DNA of 36,696 nt from Diphasiastrum complanatum (GCA_029204225.1 MU835743.1:1-36696); one strand, 5' to 3'. Counted from the first letter of the stretch, positions 10,533 to 23,084 are shown. Made by a program: numbers and translations. Notes: a model not told the origin generated them from the letters alone.

Positions 10533-11405
10533 ATGTATTCAAGGGGATCTTCAAGAGGAAAAGTTGAGTCTTTATGGCTCATTTTTTATAGAAAAGAGAG
10601 GCAAGTTTCAAGTGGTATCCACTCCAACATTCTGACTTATGCTTCTCTTCAATTATTTGATGCACTATCTTGCTTTATTGAGATTTCTACATCTCAAAAT
10701 TCAAGAAAGGCAATTCTAGTTTTGAATATTGCCTATTGTGTGGACATATTCCTTGTCATGGATGTCTTAGATATGTTTCCAAAGCTCTTTGAAAGCAAGA
10801 GATTGTGTTATCAAAATTATGCTCTTGGATTTTATAAGAGCAAGATTGAGTTTGATACTCATAGTTTGAAAATTCATGTTTTTACATGCTTTGAGACAAT
10901 TTGTAAACTTCTCTTGAGATTAAGTGAAGCATCCAAAGAGGACACTTACATCCTTGATCAAGTGTTTAGCCTCAATAAGATCAAGATTGTATTTGATTTC
11001 AGGATTAGATCCATTATGGATAGAGTTCATAGTATGTGGACTAGTCAAGCTAGAATGCTTAATCTTGATGATCAACACTTTTTCTCATCTTATGATCTTG
11101 ATCTCTATGATCTTTGTGATCTTTATGAGGCATGGAAGCCTCTGATTTTCATCATGGTGCAGCCAACTTCATGCAAATGTTACTTTCAAATCAAAGATCA
11201 TCATCAAGCATGGAGGAAGCACATTGGTATAGTGGCAAATTGGTGGAATGCTCTTCAAAGATGTTGGCAAATGATTTCTACCAAAGAAATCTTTTCACAG
11301 ATTTGGTGCTGCTATGATGGATCATTTTGCTGGTTTTTTACTTCATATGCATACCAATGGATCCACTCAAAAAGTTTCACAAACTCCTTGATCTTACCAA
11401 GCTAG
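10533..11405 (+). CDS. Unrecognised 290-codon open frame
   Basis: An uninterrupted frame of 290 codons begins at an ATG and ends 12 bases before an LTR-like start at 11418. I do not recognise the product. It has many aromatic and Cys residues (SFCWFFTSYAYQW, SCKCYF), no clear signal peptide and no known motif. Parts of it are low-complexity at the DNA level (repeated TTGATCTT/TATGATCTT around 11087-11130), which may keep it open by chance. Its place just before a purine-rich GAGGAG and an LTR suggests the 3' internal part of a retroelement. There is no evidence that it is expressed. Confidence 0.25.
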   Translation: MYSRGSSRGKVESLWLIFYRKERQVSSGIHSNILTYASLQLFDALSCFIEISTSQNSRKAILVLNIAYCVDIFLVMDVLDMFPKLFESKRLCYQNYALGFYKSKIEFDTHSLKIHVFTCFETICKLLLRLSEASKEDTYILDQVFSLNKIKIVFDFRIRSIMDRVHSMWTSQARMLNLDDQHFFSSYDLDLYDLCDLYEAWKPLIFIMVQPTSCKCYFQIKDHHQAWRKHIGIVANWWNALQRCWQMISTKEIFSQIWCCYDGSFCWFFTSYAYQWIHSKSFTNSLILPS

Positions 11406-11417
11406 TTTTTTGAGGAG

Positions 11418-12212
11418 TGTGAAAAATTGTCAAAAATCTATCTTGGTTATTCTATGAATTTATGTTTGTTAGTAAATTTCACATGTGTGGAGCAATGGTT
11501 CCCACATGTGTAGAATAGTTAGAATTAGTTTATAATGTTGACCTTAGGGGTGTCATAAAGATTTTGTATCAAGCATCTAGGTGTAGAAGTTTGATAGGGC
11601 CAATTTTGGCATTAGAGGTCAAATAGTCAATTCCACATGTAAAGTCATCATTTGGCCAAAAGTCAAATATGATAGCTTGAGCTAGTTAGGTTGCTTACAC
11701 ATGTCAAGATTAGGTTTGATGAGTGATGCACCCTATGTGGTGGCAAAAGTCAAAGGGTCCAATTATAAGAGAGAGATTTGTTGGAAGGGTCCAATCAAAA
11801 GTGAGGGATGTTGCATCACACATCCAATAAGATTAGAGAGGCTATGTTTAGGGGGTCCAATAGGATTGAAGAATGGCTCTCCACAATTTTTATATGTACT
11901 TTAATTACCATTATTATTCTAAGAGAGATCTATGAGTTTTTTTTAGTCAATTTGGAGATTTGTCAATTTTGCTTGTATTGTCTTATCTCTCTAGATGAGC
12001 CCAAAAGTGGTATTTTCTCTCTCTACTCGAGGAGAGGAGCTAGTTGGGACTTAGTTTATTTCATGAAGTCTTCCACATGTGTGGAACACCTTTTGGTAAT
12101 GAATGAATGCATGTAGAATGGTCTTTTTGCCTTAGATCTTGTCATTGATCTTGGATTTCAATCAATAGGTGATCTATAGTGCATGAGCCAAGCTTAGGAG
12201 ATCAATTTCACA
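11418..12212 (+). repeat. LTR-like block of about 795 bp
   Basis: It starts TGTGAAAAATTG after TTTTTTGAGGAG (polypurine-like) and can be ended at CAATTTCACA, giving a 7-bp inverted terminal match TGTGAAA/TTTCACA. The start resembles the 3' LTR of the complete copia at 19791 (GAGGGAG then TGTGAAAG). It contains repeated CACATGTG palindromes at 11480, 11503 and 12074. No primer site follows, so it would be a 3' or solo LTR. The partner LTR and target duplication were not found. Confidence 0.45.
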
Positions 12213-12641
12213 CATTAGGACATTCCCACATGTGTGAATTTTTACTCTTTCGAGACAACTTTTCATCAAGTGCCTAGGCTTTTTGTAGATGAAAGATACG
12301 TTGTCCTTGATAACTTTGAACTAATCTTTCGGTATAGCAACACTCTTTTTGTTCTTACTAGGCTTCTTATCATTCATGATAGATAATTCGTCCTCAATCA
12401 AGATCAAGCATGATATTGATACCAACCTTGATTGTGCATGACATTATTTTGATATGTGTATATAGATATCTATCGATATGATATTGTTTTGATTGTGCAA
12501 AAATATTGTTTTGAAAACATGATCAAGCATGATATTGATACCAACCTTGATTGTGCCACCATCAATATATAACTACCCAATTTTGGTACCACTTTAAATG
12601 GAAACTCTATGTGCTCCCAATATTGCATGCCAATTTAACTA
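12213..12641. other. AT-rich stretch without a gene, containing a 36-bp direct repeat
   Basis: No coding signal is recognised. Positions 12402-12437 and 12521-12556 are identical over 36 bases (start GATCAAGCATGATATTG, end CTTGATTGTGC), with unit starts 119 bases apart. TTTTGATTGTGC recurs between them. Confidence 0.7.
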
Positions 12642-12684
12642 ACAATCTCAAGAAGTTCCTTATAAGCCCACTTCTTGAGATTGT
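12642..12684. repeat. Perfect 15-bp inverted repeat (hairpin)
   Basis: ACAATCTCAAGAAGT at 12642-12656 is the exact reverse complement of 12670-12684, with a 13-base loop. The function is unknown. It borders the minisatellite region and could be part of a decayed element. Confidence 0.75.
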
Positions 12685-12766
12685 CATTATCACCATTTTG
12701 TGAAGCAATAAAATTCGCTAAACTCGCAGGTTATTTACTCGCACAATGTCTGAACTCGTGGCATGT

Positions 12767-14215
<1,449 letters not shown>

Positions 14216-14228
14216 CATTACTGTGAAC

Positions 14229-14339
14229 TTGGCTTAATTGGTTAGCTTTGACATCCAAAGGGAGTTGGCTTAATTGGTTAGCTTGACATCCAAAGTTTCT
14301 TTGGTCTCAAGTTCGAGCCTTCCCTTGGAAACCAAGAAG
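14229..14339 (+). mobile_element. SINE-like tRNA-related insertion, 111 bp
   Basis: The insert is flanked by identical 13-bp direct repeats CATTACTGTGAAC (14216-14228 and 14340-14352). It contains a tRNA A-box-like sequence (TGGCTTAATTGGTTAGC) twice, in tandem copies at 14229-14260 and 14265-14295, and one B-box-like GTTCGAGCC at 14311-14319. Two pol III boxes about 40 bases apart plus a target-site duplication fit a tRNA-derived SINE. There is no poly-A tail. The 3' end has a small CTTGG-AAA-CCAAG hairpin. The doubled A box is odd and may be a later duplication. Confidence 0.6.
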
Positions 14340-14352
14340 CATTACTGTGAAC

Positions 14353-14661
14353 CATTTGAGGGCACAGGATACCTGATCATTGTATTTACAACAGCTTGAT
14401 TCAGATTCTCTATATTTCTTATCTGTATTCCACTACGAATGCTTTCTGATAATTTTTCATTCTTGTTGATGCTCACTCCATTTTCTCGAAGGTAGCATGG
14501 TTGTCTTAGATGCCTAATTGTTCGGTCCTTCATGGTTGTCTCTAACACCTAGAAGACATTCCTTTTGTCGATCTAAGTTAGTACTCAAAACTATAGTTTG
14601 GCAAAGCTCCTATTATAATTTCTATGTTGAAGTTTTGTTCTCTATTCTGCACCTAATCTCT
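14353..14661 (+). repeat. Probable LTR U5 region interrupted by the complete copia
   Basis: Sequence leading up to the copia insertion at 14662. When the insertion and one target copy are mentally removed, it continues as CTTCAACATAG and a primer-binding site at 20451-20462, like the LTR ends at 23068 and 29549. It is therefore probably the end of a family-A-like LTR. No gene is present. The left boundary is unknown. Confidence 0.45.
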
Positions 14662-14666
14662 CAGAG

Positions 14667-15311
14667 TGTATAAGATTCAACTAGTTTGATCATATTTGCT
14701 ACATTTCTATATCTGAAAAATTGAGGCCAACTTTGTTTTAGACTTAGAGTTTGACTTTTCAAAGTTCATTCGTCTAAATTTCAATTGAATAAACACTTTT
14801 TGAAAGTGTGGAAAAGTTAGAAGTCGAGTTTGAGTAGATTCAAATTTGAATGTTGGGTACATTGGATCTAGACCCAAAAATAGTAGGGCTGGCATTTTGG
14901 TGGGAAAGCCAAGTGGCCAAATAGGGTTTGGACCTACTAAAAAAGGATGTAACTCATGGAGAGACATATCTTCTCTCTTCTCTATCTCATTTCATGCTTA
15001 TACATGGTTCTCTTGGGTTCTACTATCCATTGGTGCACTATACTTGTGATTGCATGTAATTCTATGTGTAGAATGATCTATATTTGCTATTTTTGGATCC
15101 ACACGTGTAAAATACAGTACCTTGTTGGTTTTTATAGACATCAACATTACTTTATCATTTGATTCATATTTGATCAAGTTCTATTAGAGTTTTCATCTCA
15201 TTTTTGCGTAGATGCTGATTTTTCTGCATTTGTGAGATTGGTAGAGTAGCTTCTTTTGTAATCCAAGATCTTTTTGTGGATTGGATCATCAATGATCTGA
15301 AATCCTTCACA
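14667..15311 (+). repeat. 5' LTR of the complete copia
   Basis: 645 bp from TGTATAAG to CTTCACA. The TATA-box position that reads TATAAAA in the 3' LTR is TAAAAAA here (about 14938), so the promoter driving the full element is probably damaged. The palindromic CACACGTGTG of the 3' LTR is CACACGTGTA here. Confidence 0.93.
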
Positions 15312-15323
15312 TGGTATCAGAGC
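15312..15323 (+). other. Primer-binding site (tRNA-iMet)
   Basis: TGGTATCAGAGC directly follows the 5' LTR. It is the canonical complement of the initiator tRNA-Met 3' end used by plant copia elements. Confidence 0.93.
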
Positions 15324-15882
15324 TTGTGTTTGAGGTTATGAAGGAGAAAATTTTATCTATCAATAATTTGGTGAAGATATCAAGGCTAGAGCATGCTAGA
15401 GAGGATTCTACACCAAAATCGAGTTTTTTGCTTTTGTAGATTGGATCTTTTGTAGATCAAAACCTGATATAAAATTGATCAATTCTGATTTTTTTAATCA
15501 CATACTGGATTTGGCCGAATTTTGGATGATTGGATTGGCCTAAGTGGTGGCTAATAGATTGCATATCAAATTTTTAAACATTTGCATGTTGATTTGGAAA
15601 AATCAATTTTTTTGTGATTTGTCAAAACCCTAATTTTGATTGGATCTCTAGATAGTGAGGTTGCTGGACTTCATTTGAGTGTATTTTAATCTTACCAAGT
15701 GGCAAAAGTCATTAGATTGAGGATAGATCATAGGTTGGTCAAGATTCCATGATTCTATGTGTTGATTTGCTTGGTATAAGTGCTAGAAGAGAATTTTTGA
15801 GATAGTTTCAAATCTTTGTGATTTCTTTTGAGAACATTTGTTGTCATTAAAAGGAGTGCTTTGTGCATTGAAACAAGTTGAA
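15324..15882 (+). other. Untranslated leader of the complete copia
   Basis: 559 bases between primer site and gag start, AT-rich, with no coding signature. Confidence 0.75.
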
Positions 15883-16587
15883 ATGGCAACATCAAGTGGA
15901 GTCATGTTGGAAGCCAATGATAGACTTACCTTAAGTAACTATTCATTGTGGAAAGTGAGGATGGAATCACTTTTTGAGATGAATGATATTTTGATTATTG
16001 TTGTAGGTTTGGAGGAGAGAGCATTAACACAACAAGATCAAATGACATATGATAAGAGGGCCAAAAGGGCTCTACACATTATCAAGATGAATGCTACCAA
16101 TGAGCTTCTCAAGGAAGTTGGTAAGTGTACTTCATCTAAGGATGCTTGGGATTCATTGAAGAAGCTTTATGAATCCAAGTCTACTTCTAGAGTGTTGACT
16201 CTAAGAAGAAAAATCTTTTCTTGTTTGCAAAAGAATAAAGAAAGTCCAAGTACTTTTGCTTTGAGGATGAAAGCATTGAATGATGAGCTGGCTTGCATTG
16301 ATGAGAGCATTAAGGAAGGAGAGCTTGTTCAATTAATTCTTAATAAATTGTTGGATGCTCATGCTAACATTGTTCAAAGTATTGCTATTCAAAAGACTTT
16401 GCCAAGTTTGATGAATCTTCAAGAGATCTTGATCAATGAAGAATATAGGCTTCAAGCAAGGGGTGGATCTACATCAACACAAAGGGCTGTGTTCACAAAG
16501 GGCAAATTCATGGGAAAAACCAAAAGTAAGTGGTCTAAACTTGCAAGATCAAGTGGAAGTTTCTTCAAGTGGCAAAAAGAAGGATAG
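15883..16587 (+). pseudogene. Copia gag (capsid domain)
   Basis: The ATG at 15883 (MATSSGVMLEAN) is preferred over the frame's earlier start because it begins the conserved copia gag domain. NYSLWKVRMESLFEMND at residues about 18-34, DAWDSLKKLYESKS, and FALRMKALNDELACI follow, with LQEILINEEYRLQ near the end. This is the copia-type gag polypeptide that builds the particle. Copia elements normally have one gag-pol frame. Here the frame ends at 16587 while zinc-knuckle and pol coding continue in another frame that overlaps it, so a small indel lies at about 16540-16570. This may be inactivating damage, not programmed frameshifting. Confidence 0.9.
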
Positions 16588-17716
16588 ATCAAAGCTCGAG
16601 TGCTTCTATTGTGGCATCAAAGGACACTTTGCAAGTGAGTGCTACAAGAAGAAGAGAGATCAAGGAGACAAGCAAGGTATTCTTACTCTTGATGAGGATG
16701 GTTTGGATGTTCAAGATGCAAATGATGATGCTTTTGTGATCTCTTCATGTATGCTTGTTAATGATGGCGATCTAGATCCTTGGTGGATTGATAGTGGAGC
16801 AAGTTCACACATGACCTTTCATAAAGAGTACTTCAATTTTGTGTTGGCATATGGAGATGACAAGAGGGTGATCTACACAGCCAATGATGTTGAGTGTGCA
16901 ATCAAAGGGATTGGCACAATTCCTATTTTTCTCTCTCCAAATAGGAATGTTCATTTGGAAGATGTCTTGTTTACTCCATCTATTACCAAGAATTTGCTTA
17001 GTGTGAGTCAATTGCTAAGTAAAGGCCTCAAGGTTGAGTTTGATGGAGATGCTTGTATGATCAAAAGGAAGGATGTCTTGATTGGAAAAGGTAAAAGACA
17101 TGGAAAGTTGTTCAAACTACATGCTTGTGTTATTGCTAACCAAGTTGGATGTGTTGCAAGAGAGCAAATACCTATTCAAGAAGTTTGGTATAGAAGGATG
17201 GGACACCTCAACTTCAAGTCATTGGAGGTAATGGCTAGAAAGAAGGTTGTGATAGGTCTTCCAAGTTCCTTAAGTGGCATCAATCATGTTTGTGAGTCTT
17301 GTGATTTGTCTAAGTCACATAGACTACCTTATACTAGATCTACATCTAGATCTACAAAGCCTTTTCAGCTTATACATTCGTACATTCATGGATTTACTAC
17401 AATTAGCAATAGTGGAGCTAAGATGTATGTAACTTTCATTGATGATTTTAGTAGATTTTGTTGGATCTATCTACTAAAGAACAAGGATGAAGTGTATGAT
17501 GTCTTTATCAAGCTCAAGAATGCAAGGGAGAACCAATTTTTCATAAGGATCAAGTGCTTAAGGAGTGACAATGGTGGTGAGTACATATCTACCAAGTTCA
17601 AAGCCTTTTGTGATGAGCATGGGATCAAGAGAGAGTATACAACATCAAGGACCCCACAACAAAATGGAGTGGCTGAAAGGAAAAATAAGACTTTATGTGA
17701 AAGTGCTAAGCCATGA
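16560..17716 (+). pseudogene. Copia zinc knuckle, protease and integrase
   Basis: Domains in order: zinc knuckle CFYCGIKGHFASEC (about 16601), a perfect CX2CX4HX4C; aspartic protease WWIDSGASSHM (about 16781); GAG-pre-integrase zinc region (HLNF, CESC, about 17200-17300); integrase core with FIDDFSRFCWIYLL (about 17436), LRSDNGGEY (about 17560) and GVAERKN (about 17668). The second catalytic Asp and the Glu are present. The first should lie in an H-S/T-D motif, but the sequence reads HSYIHG (about 17375), so it is Tyr. This would disable integration. The frame stops at 17716 through a one-base loss within SAKAMR-like sequence. Confidence 0.92.
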
Positions 17717-19751
17717 GGTTAAGTTCTATTCTTGATAAGCCATTTTGGGATCAAACTTTGTTGTGTGCCAATTTCTTGTGCAATAAGTGGCCGAGTGCTT
17801 TTTTGGATGGAAGGACGTCTTTTGAGTTGCTATTCAAGAGGAGGCCGAGTGTCACTTTCTAAGAACTTTTGGATGCACGCGCTATGTCAACATTACTCTT
17901 GATGATAGGACCAAGGACGATCCATCTTCAAGAAGAGATATTTTTGTTGGATATAGTGAGGTGAGTAAAGCCTACAAGGTTTAAATTTCTTCTACTAACA
18001 AAGTGATTGTTGGTAGAGATGTCATCTTTGATGAGGGGAACATTCCAAAAGTTTCTTCAAGCATGATTGATAAAGGTGTGAATGGATCTAACATTCTTGA
18101 TGTTGATGTAAAGGATCCTACTTTAGATGGTGATGATGATGGACCTTCATCAAGTCAAAAGCCAAGGAGAACATCAAGGGAAAGACATGTACCTTCAAGG
18201 CTCACATATGATGAAAAGGGTAAGCAAGTAATTTTTGAAAATTATGCTACTTTCCTAACCTCTTTTCATGAACCTACAAGTGTAGATGAAGCAAGGAAAG
18301 AAGAGGAGTGGATCCAAGCAATGGATCTTGAGTATCAAGCTCTTATGAAGAATGGAACATGGATATTGGTGGAGTTACCTAAGGACAAGAAAGCTATTGG
18401 ATGCAAATGGATCTTCAAGGTGAAGAAAAATCAAGATGGATCGTTCAACAAGTACAAGGCAAGGTTAATGGCAAAAGGATATGCTCAACAACAAGGGATT
18501 GACTATGATGAGACCTTTGCACCTGTGGCAAAGATGGTAAGAATTCCAGTCATCATCTCACTTGCTACACTTTATGGATGGGATATATGGCAAATGGAAA
18601 TTAAAAATGCACTCTTGAATAGTGATCTTGAGGAGGAAGTGCACATGGAGCAACCCGAGAGCTACATTTCATCAACAAAGCCAAATCATGTATGTAGAGT
18701 TTGTATGGCCTTAAGTAAACACCAAGGAGTTGGTATGATAAGCTTAACACTTTTTTACTCTCTCAAGGATTTGTTATGAGTGAGTATGATCATTCACTTT
18801 ATTATAGGTTTGCTTGAAATAATGTTATCATCTTGCTAAGATATCATCTTGAGTGGTGGAGACAATCAAGATGTGGAGGATATCAAGATTGCTCTTAAGG
18901 AGTTTGAGGTGCATGATCTTGGTAACTTGCAATACATTTTGGGAATAGAAGTCATTAGATCTTCACAATATACTTTCATTTTTCAAGAAAAGTATGTTGA
19001 TTCTATTCTAGATAGATTTCGTATGGTAGAAAGCTAGTGATACACCTATGAAGTCTCATGTAAAGCTAACTATAAGAGGTAGTGAAAGGTCCTTCAAGGA
19101 CATTACTCTCTATAGAAAGCTAGTTAGTTCACTCATCTATCTAACCATTACTAGACCAAATCTAAGCTATTGTATTGGAAGATTGAGTCATTTCATGCAA
19201 GATCCTAGTGATTGGAAGCTAGGAAAACGAGTTTTGAGGTACATCATTGGAACTCGAGATTTTGGCATATTGTATGAGGGATCATCATTTAATATTTTTG
19301 GATTTTCAGATTTAGACTATGCTAGAGATGCAATGGATAGGAAATCCATTAGTGCTCATTGTATTTTCATATGTGATGGAGCTATATCATGGATGTCAAA
19401 GAAACAAATCACTATCTCAATTGTCATCTAGTGAGGCCGAGTAAAAAGCTCTCAAACATTGCACAAAGGAGATAGTATGGATCAAGAGGATGATCAAGGA
19501 TCTTCACTTGCTGGATTTTTTAGAGAGCCCAATCATCTTTTGTGACAATCAATCAGCCCAAAGGTTGGCAACCAATCCTATCTTTCATGCTAGGAGCAAG
19601 CATATTGAAGTGTAATATCATTTTGTGAGGGAGCAAGTCATTGCAAAGGAGGTGGAGCTTCAACATGTGTCCTCAAGGGAATGTGTAGCTAAAATCTTCA
19701 CCAAAACATTGGGAAATGACTTGTTCATGAAGCATAGGACTTCACTTTGAG
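17717..19751 (+). pseudogene. Copia integrase tail, reverse transcriptase and RNase H
   Basis: Integrase tail pieces (LSSILDKPFWDQTLL, DIFVGYSE) lead to RT at 18003-18779: WIQAMDLEYQAL, CKWIFKVKKNQDGS, YKARLMAKGYAQQ, ETFAPVAKM. RT motif A is usually MDVKNAFLNG but reads MEIKNALLNS, so the catalytic Asp is Glu. After a shift, SWYDKLNTFLLSQGFVMSEY appears, then the YVDD box is lost: at about 18835 LL runs straight into the following IILSGG. RT ends at 18849-19037 (LGNLQYILGIEV). RNase H follows at 19048-19751 (RPNLSYCIGRLSHFM, GFSDLDYA, SSSEAE, FCDNQSA, ARSKHIEV, IFTKTLG), with an in-frame stop after SEAE. Confidence 0.92.
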
Positions 19752-19780
19752 TGTTATCAAAGTCTATGCTAAAACTAGTT

Positions 19781-19790
19781 GAAGAGGGAG
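19781..19790 (+). other. Polypurine tract of the complete copia
   Basis: GAAGAGGGAG directly precedes the 3' LTR start TGTGAAAG. Confidence 0.85.
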
Positions 19791-20434
19791 TGTGAAAGAT
19801 TCAACTAATTTGATCATATTTGCTACATTTCTATATTTGAAAAATTGAGGCCAACTTTGTTTTAGACTTAGAGTTTGACTTTCAAAGTTTATTAGTCTAA
19901 ATTTCATTTGAATAAACACTTTTTGTTAGTGTGGGAAAGTTAGAAGTCGAGTTTGAGTAGATTCAAATTTCAATGCTGGGTACTTTGAATCTAGACCCAA
20001 AAATAGTAGGGTTAGAATTTTGGTGGGAAAGCCAAGTGGCCAAATAGGGTTTGGACCTGTTATAAAAGGATGTAACTCATGGAGAGACATATCTTCTCTC
20101 TTCTCTATCTCATTTCATGCTTATACATGGTTCTCTTGGGTTCTACTATCCATTGGTGCATTATACTTGTGATTGCATGCAATTCTATGTGTAGAATGAT
20201 CTATATTTGCTATTTCTGGATCCACACGTGTGAAATACAGTAGCTTGTTGGTTTTTATAGACATCAACATTACTTTATCATTTGATTCATATTCGATCAA
20301 GTTCTATTAGAGTTTTCATCTCATTTTTGCGTAGATGCTGATTTTTTTGCATTGGTGAGATTGGTAGAGTAGCTTCTTTTGTAACCCAAGATCTTTTTGT
20401 GGATTGGATCATCAATGATCTGAAATCCGTCACA
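19791..20434 (+). repeat. 3' LTR of the complete copia
   Basis: 644 bp, TGTGA...TCACA, with a perfect 5-bp terminal inversion. It retains a good TATA box (TATAAAA, 20061-20067) followed by a CT-rich start region, and a CACACGTGTG palindrome with a G-box core near 20223. It is followed by the CAGAG target duplication. Confidence 0.93.
20061..20067 (+). promoter_or_regulatory. TATA box in the 3' LTR
   Basis: TATAAAAGG lies 38 bases before the pyrimidine-rich CTTCTCTCTTCTC, a typical plant LTR promoter layout. The matching site in the 5' LTR is mutated, so any transcription would start from this LTR and read outward into 20440 onward. Confidence 0.6.
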
Positions 20435-20450
20435 CAGAGCTTCAACATAG

Positions 20451-20462
20451 TGGTATCAAAGC
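20451..20462 (+). other. Primer-binding site of the interrupted element
   Basis: TGGTATCAAAGC follows ...TTCAACATAG. The same variant site follows the LTR A ends at 23073 and (minus strand) 29533-29544. It marks the LTR into which the complete copia inserted. Only 8 bases of leader remain before another LTR start at 20471. Confidence 0.65.
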
Positions 20463-20470
20463 ATTTATTC

Positions 20471-20990
20471 TGTTATGTCCATGACCATTACATAGGATAC
20501 AGTATACTCCTAGTCTTGGATACACGGTACTCCAGTGAAACAAGTTATTAGTTATGCCACGTCATATTGGACGTGACCCAAAAGTAACTAATATCCTTGT
20601 GAGGCCTAGAACACACTAAATGGAGTTTAGATAAGGTTTGGAACAGGTGCATGTGTAGAGTTACCAATAGCAATTCTATGAATAGAGAATCTATGCATAG
20701 AGGCTCTATTATGGAGGAACCTAAGTATAGGAGAGTTAGGACCTTGCATGTCGGATTGCACAAGTGGTTCATGGTTCTATAAGAAGAGCCAAACTCGCCC
20801 TACTCCTCATATTTGTGATGAATTCATTGCCAGTCTCTCACTCTACATTCATGCTTCCTATTCCTTGGCTTGGGGGTGAAGCTTCTAGAGTTTGATTAGA
20901 TGCTTCTACTTGGTTGCAAAAAAACCTTGCTTTACTTTAAAAACCTGCCAATGGGATTTTTGACTAAAGCAAGACATTATCTCAGTTGGA
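20471..20990 (+). repeat. Gypsy-type LTR start (right end uncertain)
   Basis: It begins TGTTATGTCCATGAC, identical over its first 15 bases to the LTR at 10104, and shares further blocks (GTTATGCC, AAACTCGCCC, GGCTTGGGGG) with the LTR at 13-505. No primer site or end was identified. No protein-coding sequence follows. Confidence 0.5.
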
Positions 20991-22530
<1,540 letters not shown>

Positions 22531-23068
22531 TATCAGCAGTGTTTGACTACTCTCTGAAGGATTGTAGGAGTGATACAGCAGGCAGTGACCAGCGATCACA
22601 TCTGAATTCCTAAATAACTAATCATGTTCACAAATCTTTTCGCTTTGTGCTTCGCTTCACGATCACCTAGCTACAAGGGAAAATCAATTACAAGGCTCAC
22701 CTATTCGTTTTGTTTCGTTTCATTTCGTCTATTTTTGTTTTGTCTCGTCTCATCTCATTACAGAGCTTGATTGCTTGATTGACCTTGTCGCAAATTATTT
22801 TGTTTTGTTTCATTTCGTTTCGCGATCTGTGCTTCTAGCATGAATCAATGTCAGTGCAAGTTTTGCTTTTCTTCGTCTCGTTTCATTTTCATTTAGAATT
22901 CGTCTCGTTTCATTTGGTTGTGTTATAGAGCCTCATTGATTCAACTCGAACAGAAATAGTTCAAGTGTCGCGAAAAGTTTCGCGAATCGTTCATGATTCA
23001 ATTCTATCAGTTTGTCACCAGAGTTATTTTGGCTAGAATTTTGCATTTTCTGAGTGCATTCCTTGTCA
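22531..23068 (+). repeat. 5' LTR of family A copia (left-truncated)
   Basis: Positions 22531-22780 align closely with 26750-26987 in the 3' LTR (shared TCTCTGAAGGATTGTAG, ACCAGCGATCACATCTGAAT, TTACAGAGCTTGATTGCTTG). The LTR ends ...CCTTGTCA at 23068, four bases before the primer site. The U3 part present at 26226 is absent here. The U5 side is rich in degenerate TTTCG/TCTCG pentamers and holds the palindrome TCGCGAAA-AG-TTTCGCGA at 22968-22985. Confidence 0.75.
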
Positions 23069-23072
23069 TCAG

Positions 23073-23084
23073 TGGTATCAAAGC
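23073..23084 (+). other. Primer-binding site, family A copia
   Basis: TGGTATCAAAGC, an initiator tRNA-Met-type site with A for the usual G at position 9. Confidence 0.8.

Larger units (their letters stand above)
14662..20439 (+). mobile_element. Complete but inactive Ty1/copia retrotransposon (family C)
   Basis: The order is: target duplication CAGAG (14662-14666), 5' LTR, primer site, gag, protease, integrase, RT, RNase H, polypurine tract, 3' LTR, target duplication CAGAG (20435-20439). The domain order INT before RT defines copia. By eye the two LTRs differ at about 30 of 645 positions, so the insertion is not recent. Gag shifts frame, integrase has lost its first catalytic Asp, the RT YVDD box is deleted and RNase H is broken, so it cannot move on its own. 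Confidence 0.93.

Noticed and set aside
10213-10554. Minus-strand 113-codon frame within the gypsy LTR
   Set aside because: It lies wholly within LTR-type sequence and resembles no known protein.
14229-14339. A true tRNA gene
   Set aside because: A and B boxes are present, but no acceptor stem or proper anticodon arm forms and the A box is doubled.
16436-16587. Programmed gag-pol frameshift in the complete copia
   Set aside because: Copia gag-pol is normally one frame, and this copy has many other lesions, so a chance indel is the simpler reading.
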